NCBI RefSeq assembly: GCF_019649055.1
Contig: NW_026570223.1
Coordinates: forward strand, 248,001 to 312,000
Direction of reading: 5' to 3'
Source: Paramacrobiotus metropolitanus
Taxonomy: Eukaryota > Tardigrada > Eutardigrada > Parachela > Macrobiotidae
DNA length: 64,000 nt
Shown: positions 35,002 through 48,168 of the stretch, in pieces
How positions within the stretch are numbered: the stretch's first letter is position 1
Layout of the letters: every line of letters starts with the position of its first letter
Notes under the pieces: generated by a model
What the model saw: only the letters and a program-made list of their open reading frames with translations
What the model was told of the DNA's origin: nothing
Databases searched by the model: none
Program-made: the position numbers and the translations under genes

Positions 35002-36471
35002 CAGGACCTGACAAACAGTTCATTCATTTTTAAAACTTGTAATGTAATAATCATAAGACTTGGCGAAATTCGAATGGAGACTGCCAGACGCTGTCAATTG
35101 AAAAAAAATCGGTCTGAGGAATGTTATATTTTAGGTGGTCCACACTCCACTTGATTCCACGACCACCTCCCATTCGCTTATCATAGTGGACCACTTAAAC
35201 CAGTATTACCGCTAGTACCATGGTAAAGCCAAACCGCTTGTTTGTTTCGCGCGAAGTGCTCACTGTAGCTCTTTCTAACTGTATTGTATACGTAATTTAA
35301 TAAATGAATCCAAAACTCTTGTGCGAAGTATCGGCATAATGTTCACACTGTTTTCCATATTTTCCACAACACACACATACCTTAATTCTTACTGAATTCA
35401 TTTACTTTACTTATTTACTTATTTAACCATGCTCCAAAAGTTTTCCAGCATTCGTTATGCCTTGCTGCTCTACAATGTTTTATAGAATATCTTGCAGTTT
35501 TTGAAACGTGCGGCGGCTTCGCGTGAAAATTTAAGTAAGTACCGTTAATCTGACCCCTTAATGTTTTGAAATTTCATTCTATGCCATTTCAAAGCAAACA
35601 GCTATAGATATAGTCTTGCTGCATCGGAAATTCGGAATCTACGAGTACTTACTGGTTTATTAAAAATAACGTAAAGAATGAGATCAGTAACCCCATTGAT
35701 GTAGCGTACGCAATTTGCGTACAACGTACACAAGCTTCAGTAGTCAGTATGTAAGTACCCTTGCGGCTTATCTAAATAATTTATTTCACCTGTCGGCAAT
35801 GCGTCTTTTGGCTTATACCTAGTGGGGCTATCAACGCTGTCATTGCAAATGGACATTGACAGTGTCAATAGTGTTATTATTCCGCAGGGCTCTCGGGTTG
35901 CATGAAAAATGTGTTGGTCTTTGTCAGCTCCCCTTTTTTGAAACAACCTCGTCCAAAAAATTTGATTCGTGGCTCACCAGTACCTGATGGCTTTAAACTT
36001 GAACTGCGAATGTTGCCACAGGCGCACGTACCACAGCGCTTCCAACTGCGAAAGCGAGTGTAGGCCTGTCGACAAAAATGAGCATACATAATTATAAAAG
36101 TACTCGTACTTGCAGGCGGAGCAAAATGCGCTCATAGCATAATTGCTTACTACGCTCCATTTATCGCAACAACAAGCTGCTTTCCTCAATAGGATCGGCC
36201 CTTGCTGCATCGACTTTAGTTTGGCCACCATCGGTCAGGCTCCTCCTGCTGATGTTGCTACAAAATTCGGTGTCCACTGCAGGCCCACAACGCAAAACAT
36301 CTGTCAAGTGTTTTATATAATGCAGAGTGGCGTGCCGCAGCATGGAGTTAGGCGCAAACCGTAAATTTGATTTTCTCGTATATATCCATTTAGTTCAACT
36401 TGACAAGTTGAACGTGTGCTGTTGAAACCATAAGTATTCCGACATGCTGTTTCAGCGTAAACATAGATGTG
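35002..36471. other. Spacer upstream of the F-box gene
   Basis: No gene is supported. A small inverted pair of GTGGTCCAC motifs lies at about 35,133-35,197 and may be a tiny MITE. The rest is AT-rich. Confidence 0.45.
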
Positions 36472-36994
36472 CCGGCTCTGAATTCCCATATTCGCAGCGT
36501 TCGCTCACGTTGCTGCAAAGGTCAGCCTAAATAAGCTAGCTATCAGTATGCCGGTTCTGGTTTTCTCATATTAGCAGCACTCGCAGCTTTCGCCAAAGGT
36601 GCTTTAAAGGTCAACCAAAGTGAGCCTAACTAAAGACATGCCGGTTCTGATTTCCCCATATTCGCAACGTTCGCCGCGTTCGCCAAGGTTTCTGCTCAGA
36701 TCAGTCTAAATAAGCCTAACCATTAGTGTGCCGGTTCTGGTTTTCACATATTCGCAGCCTTCGCAGTGTTCGCCAAGGTTGCTGCTAAGGTCAGTCTAAC
36801 TAAGACTAACCATTAGTATGCCGGTTCTGGTTTTCCCATATTCGCAGCCTTCGCAGTGTTCGCCAAGGTTGCTGCTAATGTTATGCTGCACAAGCCTAAC
36901 TATTAGTAAGCCGGTTCTGGTTTTCCAATATTCGCAGCATTCGCAGTGTTCGCAAAGGTTCCTGCTAAGGTCAGTCTAAATAACCTAACCATTA
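36472..36994. repeat. 90-bp tandem repeat, left part
   Basis: CCGGTTCTGG recurs at 36551, 36641, 36731, 36821 and 36911, exactly 90 bp apart, with TTCGCAGCCTTCGCAGTG and AGCCTAACTATTAG in each unit. The array is interrupted at 36994 by the Helitron-like element and resumes at 48169. Confidence 0.92.
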
Positions 36995-38099
36995 CTAGTA
37001 TAGAAGGTCGTAACCGCCCTTAGTGCAAGCGAGCGAGCATGTAAGTTTTTTTGCTGTAGAAGACTTGGCACGGTGAGACAGCAACCTAACCAGAGTCTAC
37101 CAGTTGAGAGTCTACCTAGCTTTCTGTATCTTTTGCATATGCTGAGTTATCAACAGATCTGCTCAGATATCAGTTTGTTTTTGCCACCGCTGCGATGCCG
37201 ACGCGATACCATCATTTTTATGACGTTTTACGGAATCGAGCCGATACGGTATATTAATTTTAAAACGATTCTTTCAGCAACTACGGCGCGGGGACTGCTA
37301 ATGCTTTACCGCACATTGCCCACCTTGTCCGTTTATATTGGTTGGGAAGTGTTCAAACCCGTTTAAGAACCCCAATCCCGGCCATCGTCAGTTCAGATCA
37401 ATCGTTTTCACGACTGAAATCTGAAAGCAACCGCTTGCGAAGACAAAAACGATGAATTACTTACTGGAGATATTTTTTAAATGCATCCGCAATTTAGAGC
37501 TTTTTTTTGCTGCGGATGCAATTGCACAACGATTTACAAAAGGAAACGCTAATGCCGATGGAACCGCACTGGTTCTGAAACACACCGGCGGAGATTTCAA
37601 ATTTCAGTGTCCAATAATTTTCCACTAATTTGCTGCGAAAACGATTTATCGTTTCAGTACTTCATTCAGTGCTTCGTGGCAATAATCCAGGAAAGACAGT
37701 TTTATCAAATTTTCTGTTTCCGTGAAAAGTGACTATTAAATACGACGCTTGTAAAGCAACACACCGAAATTCACCTGTCATAGATACCGCTTTCTGTAAT
37801 AATAAAAAGCCTTGGCATGGATCTCTATTATTTTTCCCCGTAAAGAAACAGAAATGTTTATCAATTAGGTTTATCTTATTATTTTTCAAATTAAATTGAT
37901 ATGAAACTATAAATGAGCTCATGTTAGAAGTCGAAAACTAATGGTGTAGCTCAAAATAAGAAACTTTGATCATTTCTCAAAAAATTCGCAATTTATTTAC
38001 AAGAATTCAAATTTGAACTTCGATAGAGTTATCTTTTAAATTCTGTTTAATCTTTTTTTTAACAAAGGCTGAAAAAAAGCGAAAAAAAAAGTCGTTCCG

Positions 38100-38730
38100 T
38101 TCAACTTGCTGCTTTGCTCGCTTCACTGCGCTTACTCTCGCCGCCGCTCAGAGTCGCTTCGGCTCCGCTTTCGATTTCCTTAGAAACAGTTACTCGCTAC
38201 TGTACAGTATCATCACGAAAAGTGAACGTTTAAATTGAACCGTTAACAAAACCATTTCCGAAGCAAAAGATGTAATAATGATTAAATAATTCTTTGGTTT
38301 TACTTGCTGCTCCGCTCGCTACGCTGCGCTTGCTCACGCCGCAGCTCGGCGTCGCCATCGGCTCCGCCTTCGAATTCCGTAGAAACGGTTATTCGCTTCT
38401 GTATCGTCGCGATAATGGAAAGTTTGAACTACACCCTCAAAAATTTTTTTTGGAAAAAAGAAAAATCGAACCTTTTGGTTTTACTTGCTGCTCCGCTCGC
38501 TACGCTGCGCTTGCTCACGCCGCAGCTCGGCGTCGCCTTCGGCTCCGCCTTCGAATTCCGTAGAAACGGCTATTCGCTTCTGTATCATCGCGATTATGGA
38601 AAGTTTGAACTACACCGTAAAAAATTTTTTTTGGGAAAAAGAAAAATCGAACCGTTTGGTTTTACTTGCTGCTCCGCTCGCTACGCTGCGCTTGCTTGGG
38701 CCGCAGCTCGGCGTTGCTTTCAGTTTCAAC
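38100..38730. repeat. About 180-bp tandem repeat in family-1 element, copy B (4 units)
   Basis: Reverse orientation of the repeat at 25,985-26,460. TTACTTGCTGCTCCGCTCGC occurs near 38,299, 38,480 and 38,659, with a diverged unit near 38,103. The middle two units are almost identical, which indicates a recent unit duplication. Confidence 0.87.
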
Positions 38731-39171
38731 AGCAAGGGTGACGGCAATCCGTTAACAATAGTTACGGTAACCCTTACCGTGACAGAAACTGAGACGGTTA
38801 CAGTAATATGTTATAGTTATGGCAGCGTAATATTTATTATTGGCAACGCTTAATTAGAGTGGTGAAAGCTGGTAACGCGTTACCATGAGTCATTGCAAAA
38901 TGAATGCGGCTCAGTTGATCCTGTAAAGTAAGTGCAAATGTAGGTAAAATTGCTAACGATTGTACCGCTTCCTGACTTCGATTAGCATGGTTTGCTACGT
39001 CATTGTTTCAAGGTAATGCTACCCGGTATGACCTTATGGTGACGTTTGGCTTGAATGATCGAGCGCAACTGGTCTACAAAGTTATATACTGGTTGATGAC
39101 CTTCGAGTATTTCCACATTTGCTCAAACAAAGCCTTATAATTTGTGAATCATGTTACAAAATTTCGCTGTT

Positions 39172-42100
39172 TGTATGGCGGGTTCGTGAAAAATGCCCCG
39201 GTGGTTCCCCGCATGTCGGTTCCCCAAAAACACACCAACCGGGCGGGCAAAATTCCCGGACCGGCATCTAAAAAAAGAACCCTCTATACTGTTTGTATGG
39301 CGGGTTAGTGAAAAATGCCCCGGTGGTTCCCCGCATGTCGGTTCCTCAAAAACGTTCCACCCAGGGCGGGCAAAATTCCCGGACCGGGTTCTAAAAAACG
39401 GACCTTCCATACTGTTTGCATGGCGGGTTCGTGAAAAATGCCCCGGTGGTTCCCCGCATGTCAGTTCTTCAAAAACGATCCACCCATGGCGGGCAAAATT
39501 CCCGGACCGGGTTCTAAAAAACGGACCTTCCATACTATTTGTATGGCGGGTTCGTGAAAAATGCCCCGGTGGTTCCCCGCACGTCGGTTCCCCAAAAACG
39601 CACCAACCGGGCGGGCAAAATTCCCGGACCGGGATCTAGAAAACGGACCCTCCATACTGTTTTTATGGCGGGTTCGTGAAAAATGCCCCGGTGGTTCCCC
39701 GCATGTCGGTTCCCCAAAAACGCACCAACCGGGCGGGCAAAATTCCCGGACGGGGATCTGAAAAACGGACCCTCCATACTGTTTGTATGGCGGGTTCGTG
39801 AAAAATGCCCCGGTGGTTCCCCGCATGTCGGTTCCTCAAAAACGATCCACCCAGGGCGGGCAAAATTCCCGGACCGGGATCTAAAAAAGGGACCCTCCAT
39901 ACTGTTTGTATGGCGGGTTCGTGAAAAATGCCCCGGTGGTTCCCCGCATGTCGGTTCCTCAAAAACGATCCACCCATGGCGGGCAAAATTCCCGGACCAG
40001 GTTCTAAAAAACGGACCTTCCATACTGTTTGCATGGCGGGTTCGTGAAAAATGCCCCGGTGGTTCCCCGCATGTCGGTTCTTCAAAAACGATCCACCCAT
40101 GGCGGGGAAAATTCCCGGACCGGGTTCTAAAAAACGGACCTTCCATACTGTTTGCATGGCGGGTTCATGAAAAATGCCCCGGTGGTTCCCCGCATGTCGG
40201 TTCTTCAAAAACGATCCACCCAGGGCGGGCAAAATTCCCGGACCGGGTTCTAAAAAACGGACCCTCCATACTGTTTGTATGGCGGGTTCGTGAAAAATGC
40301 CCCGGTGGTTCCCCGCATGTCGGTTCCCCAAAAACGCACCAACCGGGCGGGCAAAATTCCCCGACCGGCATCTAAAAAAGGGACCCTCTATACTGTTTGC
40401 ATGGCGGGTTCGTGAAAAATGCCCCGGTGGTTCCCCGCATGTCAGTTCTTCAAAAACGATCCACCCATGGCGGGCAAAATTCCCGGACCGGGTTCTAAAA
40501 AACGGACCTTCCATACTATTTGTATGGCGGGTTCGTGAAAAATGCCCCGGTGGTTCCCCGCACGTCGGTTCCCCAAAACGCACCAACCGGGCGGGCAAAA
40601 TTCCCGGACCGGGATCTAGAAAACGGACCCTCCATACTGTTTTTATGGCGGGTTCGTGAAAAATGCCCCGGTGGTTCCCCGCATGTCGGTTCCCCAAAAA
40701 CGCACCAACCGGGCGGGCAAAATTCCCGGACGGGGATCTGAAAAACGGACCCTCCATACTGTTTGTATGGCGGGTTCGTGAAAAATGCCCCGGTGGTTCC
40801 CCGCATGTCGGTTCCTCAAAAACGATCCACCCAGGGCGGGCAAAATTCCCGGACCGGGATCTAAAAAAGGGACCCTCCATACTGTTTGTATGGCGGGTTC
40901 GTGAAAAATGCCCCGGTGGTTCCCCGCATGTCGGTTCCTCAGAAACTATCCACCCATGGCGGGCAAAATTCCCGGACCAGGTTCTAAAAAACGGACCTTC
41001 CATACTGTTTGCATGGCGGGTTCGTGAAAAATGCCCCGGTGGTTCCCCGCATGTCGGTTCTTCAAAAACGATCCACCCATGGCGGGGAAAATTCCCGGAC
41101 CGGGTTCTAAAAAACGGACCCTCCATACTGTTTGTATGGCGGGTTCGTGAAAAATGCCCCGGTGGTTCCCCGCATGTCGGTTCCTCAAAAACGATCCACC
41201 CAGGGCGGGCAAAATTCCCGGACCGGGATCTAAAGGGACCCTCCATACTGTTTGTATGGCGGGTTCGTGAAAATGCCCGGTGGTTCCCCGCATGTCGGTT
41301 CCTCAAAAACGATCCACCCATGGCGGGCAAAATTCCCGGACCAGGTTCTAAAAAACGGACCTTCCATACTGTTTGCATGGCGGGTTCGTGAAAAATGCCC
41401 CGGTGGTTCCCCGCATGTCGGTTCTTCAAAAACGATCCACCCATGGCGGGGAAAATTCCCGGACCGGGTTCTAAAAAACGGACCTTCCATACTGTTTGCA
41501 TGGCGGGTTCATGAAAAATGCCCCGGTGGTTCCCCGCATGTCGGTTCTTCAAAAACGATCCACCCAGGGCGGGCAAAATTCCCGGACCGGGTTCTAAAAA
41601 ACGGACCCTCCATACTGTTTGTATGGCGGGTTCGTGAAAAATGCCCCGGTGGTTCCCCGCATGTCGGTTCCCCAAAAACGCACCAACCGGGCGGGCAAAA
41701 TTCCCCGACCGGCATCTAAAAAAGGGACCCTCTATACTGTTTGCATGGCGGGTTCGTGAAAAATGCCCCGGTGGTTCCCCGCATGTCAGTTCTTCAAAAA
41801 CGATCCACCCATGGCGGGCAAAATTCCCGGACCGGGTTCTAAAAAACGGACCTTCCATACTATTTGTATGGCGGGTTCGTGAAAAATGCCCCGGTGGTTC
41901 CCCGCACGTCGGTTCCCCAAAAACGCACCAACCGGGCGGGCAAAATTCCCGGACCGGGATCTAGAAACGGACCCTCCATACTGTTTTTATGGCGGGTTCG
42001 TGAAAAATGCCCCGGTGGTTCCCCGCATGTCGGTTCCCCAAAAACGCACCAACCGGGCGGGCAAAATTCCCGGACGGGGATCTGAAAAACGGACCCTCCA

Positions 42101-45100
42101 TACTGTTTGTATGGCGGGTTCGTGAAAAATGCCCCGGTGGTTCCCCGCATGTCGGTTCCTCAAAAACGATCCACCCAGGGCGGGCAAAATTCCCGGACCG
42201 GGATCTAAAAAAGGGACCCTCCATACTGTTTGTATGGCGGGTTCGTGAAAAATGCCCCGGTGGTTCCCCGCATGTCGGTTCCTCAGAAACTATCCACCCA
42301 TGGCGGGCAAAATTCCCGGACCAGGTTCTAAAAAACGGACCTTCCATACTGTTTGCATGGCGGGTTCGTGAAAAATGCCCCGGTGGTTCCCCGCATGTCG
42401 GTTCTTCAAAAACGATCCACCCATGGCGGGGAAAATTCCCGGACCGGGTTCTAAAAAACGGACCTTCCATACTGTTTGCATGGCGGGTTCATGAAAAATG
42501 CCCCGGTGGTTCCCCGCATGTCAGTTCTTCAAAAACGATCCACCCATGGCGGGCAAAATTCCCGGACCGGGTTCTAAAAAACGGACCTTCCATACTATTT
42601 GTATGGCGGGTTCGTGAAAAATGCCCCGGTGGTTCCCCGCACGTCGGTTCCCCAAAAACGCACCAACCGGGCGGGCAAAATTCCCGGACCGGGATCTAGA
42701 AAACGGACCCTCCATACTGTTTTTATGGCGGGTTCGTGAAAAATGCCCCGGTGGTTCCCCGCATGTCGGTTCCCCAAAACGCACCAACCGGGCGGGCAAA
42801 ATTCCCGGACGGGGATCTGAAAAACGGACCCTCCATACTGTTTGTATGGCGGGTTCGTGAAAAATGCCCCGGTGGTTCCCCGCATGTCGGTTCCTCAAAA
42901 ACGATCCACCCAGGGCGGGCAAAATTCCCGGACCGGGATCTAAAAAAGGGACCCTCCATACTGTTTGTATGGCGGGTTCGTGAAAAATGCCCCGGTGGTT
43001 CCCCGCATGTCGGTTCCTCAAAAACGATCCACCCATGGCGGGCAAAATTCCCGGACCAGGTTCTAAAAAACGGACCTTCCATACTGTTTGCATGGCGGGT
43101 TCGTGAAAAATGCCCCGGTGGTTCCCCGCATGTCGGTTCTTCAAAAACGATCCACCCATGGCGGGGAAAATTCCCGGACCGGGTTCTAAAAAACGGACCT
43201 TCCATACTGTTTGCATGGCGGGTTCATGAAAAATGCCCCGGTGGTTCCCCGCATGTCGGTTCTTCAAAAACGATCCACCCAGGGCGGGCAAAATTCCCGG
43301 ACCGGGTTCTAAAAAACGGACCCTCCATACTGTTTGTATGGCGGGTTCGTGAAAAATGCCCCGGTGGTTCCCCGCATGTCGGTTCCCCAAAAACGCACCA
43401 ACCGGGCGGGCAAAATTCCCCGACCGGCATCTAAAAAAGGGACCCTCTATACTGTTTGCATGGCGGGTTCGTGAAAAATGCCCCGGTGGTTCCCCGCATG
43501 TCAGTTCTTCAAAAACGATCCACCCATGGCGGGCAAAATTCCCGGACCGGGTTCTAAAAAACGGACCTTCCATACTATTTGTATGGCGGGTTCGTGAAAA
43601 ATGCCCCGGTGGTTCCCCGCACGTCGGTTTCCCAAAAACGCACCAACCGGGCGGGCAAAATTCCCGGACCGGGATCTAGAAAACGGACCCTCCATACTGT
43701 TTTTATGGCGGGTTCGTGAAAATGCCCCGGTGGTTCCCCGCATGTCGGTTCCCCAAAACGCACCAACCGGGCGGGCAAAATTCCCGGACGGGGATCTAAA
43801 ACGGACCCTCCATACTGTTTGTATGGCGGGTTCGTGAAAATGCCCCGGTGGTTCCCCGCATGTCGGTTCCTCAAAACGATCCACCCAGGGCGGGCAAAAT
43901 TCCCGGACCGGGATCTAAAGGACCCTCCATACTGTTTGTATGGCGGGTTCGTGAAAATGCCCCGGTGGTTCCCCGCATGTCGGTTCCTCAAAACGATCCA
44001 CCCATGGCGGGCAAAATTCCCGGACCAGGTTCTAAAAAACGGACCTTCCATACTGTTTGCATGGCGGGTTCGTGAAAAATGCCCCGGTGGTTCCCCGCAT
44101 GTCGGTTCTTCAAAAACGATCCACCCATGGCGGGGAAAATTCTTGTTCTAAAAACGGACCCTCCATACTATTTGTATGGCGGGTTCGTGAAAAATGCCCC
44201 GGTGGTTCCCCGCATGTCGGTTCCCCAAAAACGCACCAACCGGGCGGGCAAAATTCCCGGACCGGCATCTAAAAAAGGGACCCTCTATACTGTTTGTATG
44301 GCGGGTTCGTGAAAAATGCCCCGGTGGTTCCCCGCATGTCGGTTCCTCAAAAACGTTCCACCCAGGGCGGGCAAAATTCCCGGACCGGGTTCTAAAAACG
44401 GACCTTCCATACTGTTTGCATGGCGGGTTCATGAAAATGCCCCGGTGGTTCCCCGCATGTCGGTTCTTCAAAACGATCCACCCATGGCGGGCAAAATTCC
44501 CGGACCGGGTTCTAAAAACGGACCTTCCATACTGTTTGCATGGCGGGTTCATGAAAAATGCCCCGGTGGTTCCCCGCATGTCGGTTCTTCAAAACGATCC
44601 ACCCAGGGCGGGCAAAATTCCCGGACCGGGTTCTAAAACGGACCCTCCATACTGTTTGTATGGCGGGTTCGTGAAAATGCCCCGGTGGTTCCCCGCATGT
44701 CGGTTCCCCAAAACGCACCAACCGGGCGGGCAAAATTCCCGACCGGCATCTAAAAAGGGACCCTCTATACTGTTTGTATGGCGGGTTCGTGAAAATGCCC
44801 CGGTGGTTCCCCGCATGTCGGTTCCTCAAAACGTTCCACCCAGGGCGGGCAAAATTCCCGGACCGGGTTCTAAAACGGACCTTCCATACTGTTTGCATGG
44901 TGGGTTCATGAAAAATGCCCCGGTGGTTCCCCGCATGTCGGTTCTTCAAAAACGATCCACCCAGGGCGGGCAAAATTCCCGGACCGGGTTCTAAAAAACG
45001 GACCCTCCATACTGTTTGTATGGCGGGTTCGTGAAAAATGCCCCGGTGGTTCCCCGCATGTCGGTTCCTCAAAAACGATCCACCCAGGGCGGGCAAAATT

Positions 45101-47941
45101 CCCGGACCGGGATCTAAAAAAGGGACCCTCCATACTGTTTGTATGGCGGGTTCGTGAAAAATGCCCCGGTGGTTCCCCGCATGTCGGTTCCTCAGAAACG
45201 ATCCACCCATGGCGGGCAAAATTCCCGGACCAGGTTCTAAAAAACGGACCTTCCATACTGTTTGCATGGCGGGTTCGTGAAAAATGCCCCGGTGGTTCCC
45301 CGCATGTCGGTTCTTCAAAAACGATCCACCCATGGCGGGGAAAATTCCCGGTTCTAAAAAACGGACCCTCCATACTATTTGTATGGCGGGTTCGTGAAAA
45401 ATGCCCCGGTGGTTCCCCGCATGTCGGTTCCCCAAAAACGCACCAACCGGGCGGGCAAAATTCCCGGACCGGCATCTAAAAAAGGGACCCTCTATACTGT
45501 TTGTATGGCGGGTTCGTGAAAAATGCCCCGGTGGTTCCCCGCATGTCGGTTCCTCAAAAACGTTCCACCCAGGGCGGGCAAAATTCCCGGACCGGGTTCT
45601 AAAAAACGGACCTTCCATACTGTTTGCATGGCGGGTTCATGAAAAATGCCCCGGTGGTTCCCCGCATGTCGGTTCTTCAAAAACGATCCACCCATGGCGG
45701 GCAAAATTCCCGGACCGGGTTCTAAAAAACGGACCTTCCATACTGTTTGCATGGCGGGTTCATGAAAAATGCCCCGGTGGTTCCCCGCATGTCGGTTCTT
45801 CAAAAACGATCCACCCAGGGCGGGCAAAATTCCCGGACCGGGTTCTAAAAAACGGACCCTCCATACTGTTTGTATGGCGGGTTCGTGAAAAATGCCCCGG
45901 TGGTTCCCCGCATGTCGGTTCCCCAAAAACGCACCAACCGGGCGGGCAAAATTCCCCGACCGGCATCTAAAAAAGGGACCCTCTATACTGTTTGTATGGC
46001 GGGTTCGTGAAAAATGCCCCGGTGGTTCCCCGCATGTCGGTTCCTCAAAAACGTTCCACCCAGGGCGGGCAAAATTCCCGGACCGGGTTCTAAAAAACGG
46101 ACCTTCCATACTGTTTGCATGGTGGGTTCATGAAAAATGCCCCGGTGGTTCCCCGCATGTCGGTTCTTCAAAAACGATCCACCCAGGGCGGGCAAAATTC
46201 CCGGACCGGGTTCTAAAAAACGGACCCTCCATACTGTTTGTATGGCGGGTTCGTGAAAAATGCCCCGGTGGTTCCCCGCATGTCGGTTCCTCAAAAACGA
46301 TCCACCCAGGGCGGGCAAAATTCCCGGACCGGGATCTAAAAAAGGGACCCTCCATACTGTTTGTATGGCGGGTTCGTGAAAAATGCCCCGGTGGTTCCCC
46401 GCATGTCGGTTCCTCAGAAACGATCCACCCATGGCGGGCAAAATTCCCGGACCAGGTTCTAAAAAACGGACCTTCCATACTGTTTGCATGGCGGGTTCGT
46501 GAAAAATGCCCCGGTGGTTCCCCGCATGTCGGTTCTTCAAAAACGATCCACCCATGGCGGGGAAAATTCCCGGTTCTAAAAAACGGACCCTCCATACTAT
46601 TTGTATGGCGGGTTCGTGAAAAATGCCCCGGTGGTTCCCCGCATGTCGGTTCCCCAAAAACGCACCAACCGGGCGGGCAAAATTCCCGGACCGGCATCTG
46701 AAAAAGGGACCCTCTATACTGTTTGTATGGCGGGTTCGTGAAAAATGCCCCGGTGGTTCCCCGCATGTCGGTTCCTCAAAAACGTTCCACCCAGGGCGGG
46801 CAAAATTCCCGGACCGGGTTCTAAAAAACGGACCTTCCATACTGTTTGCATGGCGGGTTCATGAAAAATGCCCCGGTGGTTCCCCGCATGTCGGTTCTTC
46901 AAAAACGATCCACCCAGGGCGGGCAAAATTCCCGGACCGGGTTCTAAAAAACGGACCTTCCATACTGTTTGTATGGCGGGTTCGTGAAAAATGCCCCGGT
47001 GGTTCCCCGCATGTCGGTTCTTCAAAAACGATCCACCCATGGCGGGCAAAATTCCCGGACCAGGTTCTAAAAAACGGACCCTCCATACTATTTGTATGGC
47101 GGGTTCGTGAAAAATGCCCCGGTGGTTCCCCGCATGTCGGTTCCCCAAAAACGCACCAACCGGGCGGGCAAAATTCCCGGACCGGCATCTAAAAAAGGAC
47201 CCTCTATACTGTTTGTATGGCGGGTTCGTGAAAAATGCCCCGGTGGTTCCCCGCATGTCGGTTCCTCAAAAACGTTCCACCCAGGGCGGGCAAATATCCC
47301 GGACCGGGTTCTAAAAAACGGACCTTCCATACTGTTTGCATGGCGGGTTGATGAAAAATGCCCCGGTGGTTCCCCGCATGTCGGTTCTTCAAATACGATC
47401 CACCCAGGGCGGGCAAAATTCCCGGACCGGGTTCTAAAAAACGGACCTTCCATACTGTTTGTATGGCGGGTTCGTGAAAAATGCCCCGGTGGTTCCCCGC
47501 ATGTCGGTTCCTCAAAAACGTTCCACCCAGGGCGGGCAAAATTCCCGGACCGGGTTCTAAAAAACGGACCTTCCATACTGTTTGCATGGCGGGTTCGTGA
47601 AAAATGCCCCGGTGGTTCCCCGCATGTCGGTTCTTCAAAAACGATCCACCCATGGCGGGCAAAATTCCCGGACCGGGTTTTAAAAAACGGACCCTCCATA
47701 CTATTTGTATGGCGGGTTCGTGAAAAATGCCCCGGTGGTTCCCCGCATGTCGGTTCCCCAAAAACGCACCAACCGGGCGGGCAAAATTCCCGGACGGGGA
47801 TCTAAAAAACGGACCCTCCATACTGTTTGTATGGCGGGTTCGTGAAAAATGCCCCGGTGGTTCCCCGCATGTCGGTTCCTCAAAATCGTTCCACCCAGGG
47901 CGGGCAAAATTCCCGGACCGGGTTCTAAAAAACGGACCCGA
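39172..47941. repeat. 123-bp minisatellite, long array (about 70 units) with higher-order structure
   Basis: The TACTGTTTGTATGGCGGGTT landmark recurs every 123 bp (39904, 40027, 40150 and 40273 for the GTTTG within it). Variant units recur in blocks: the CCGCACGTCGG variant lies at about 39581, 40562, 41906, 42641 and 43621, spacings near 8, 11, 6 and 8 units. A second block type is marked by a shortened unit (AAAATTCCCGGTTCTAAAA) near 45,345 and 46,565, ten units apart. Because 123 is divisible by three and the unit is poor in stops, frames of up to 731 codons stay open on both strands; I do not regard them as genes. Confidence 0.95.
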
Positions 47942-48019
47942 ATACATTAACTGCAGCAGGTCCGTCAAAAATAACCCGGTTAGTTTTTCAATGTTTTGAC
48001 TACCTTCTCAATTGTTTCA

Positions 48020-48110
48020 GCGGGGGGCTGCGCCCCCCGCACCCCCTGCTTATTGGGGCTCCGCCCCAAACCCTGGCCAGGGGCTTCGCCCCTGGACCCC
48101 GGGGACCCAG
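48020..48110. other. Three GNA-triloop hairpins, copy B
   Basis: Reverse complement of the hairpin triplet at 23,772-23,847: GCGCCCCCCGC, GGGGCTCCGCCCC and CAGGGGCTTCGCCCCTG stems occur in the mirrored order. Conservation between two otherwise diverged element copies supports function or recent common origin. Confidence 0.85.
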
Positions 48111-48168
48111 CTCTCCGCATGTCGCACGGCAGATTAAAAACGCTCGCTCGCTTCGCTCGCTCGCTTGA

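Larger units (their letters stand above)
36995..48168 (-). mobile_element. Helitron/Helentron-like non-autonomous element, family 1, copy B (11.2 kb)
   Basis: This is the inverted, expanded counterpart of 23,708-27,686. On the minus strand it begins TCAAGCGAGCGAGCG (48168 leftward) and ends TATACTAG at 36995. It lies inside a 90-bp repeat unit. The unit without the element would be 89 bp, so nothing was duplicated or lost at insertion, and the flanks are A|T. The 11,174-bp length comes mainly from a minisatellite of about 70 units, against about 13 in copy A, and from a fourth 180-bp unit. The three GNA hairpins and both terminal repeats are kept. No transposition gene is present. Confidence 0.68.

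Noticed and set aside
38294-38853. Overlapping frames reading LLAAPLATLRLL as membrane proteins
   Set aside because: They come from 180-bp G/C-rich tandem units inside the Helitron-like element. The same peptide recurs with each unit and the frames overlap one another.
39663-41858. Open frames up to 731 codons, on both strands, through the 123-bp array
   Set aside because: The period is divisible by three and the unit lacks stops in several frames, so openness is automatic. Frames run on both strands at once, break at random unit indels, and have no start context, splice pattern or known domain.
23708-48168. One giant transposon with 4-11-kb terminal inverted repeats (Foldback, Galileo or Polinton type)
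   Set aside because: Each arm has its own complete pair of ends and its own A|T insertion site. The left arm lies in a BTB/Ub intron and the right arm in a 90-bp repeat, so they are two independent insertions of one family in opposite orientation.
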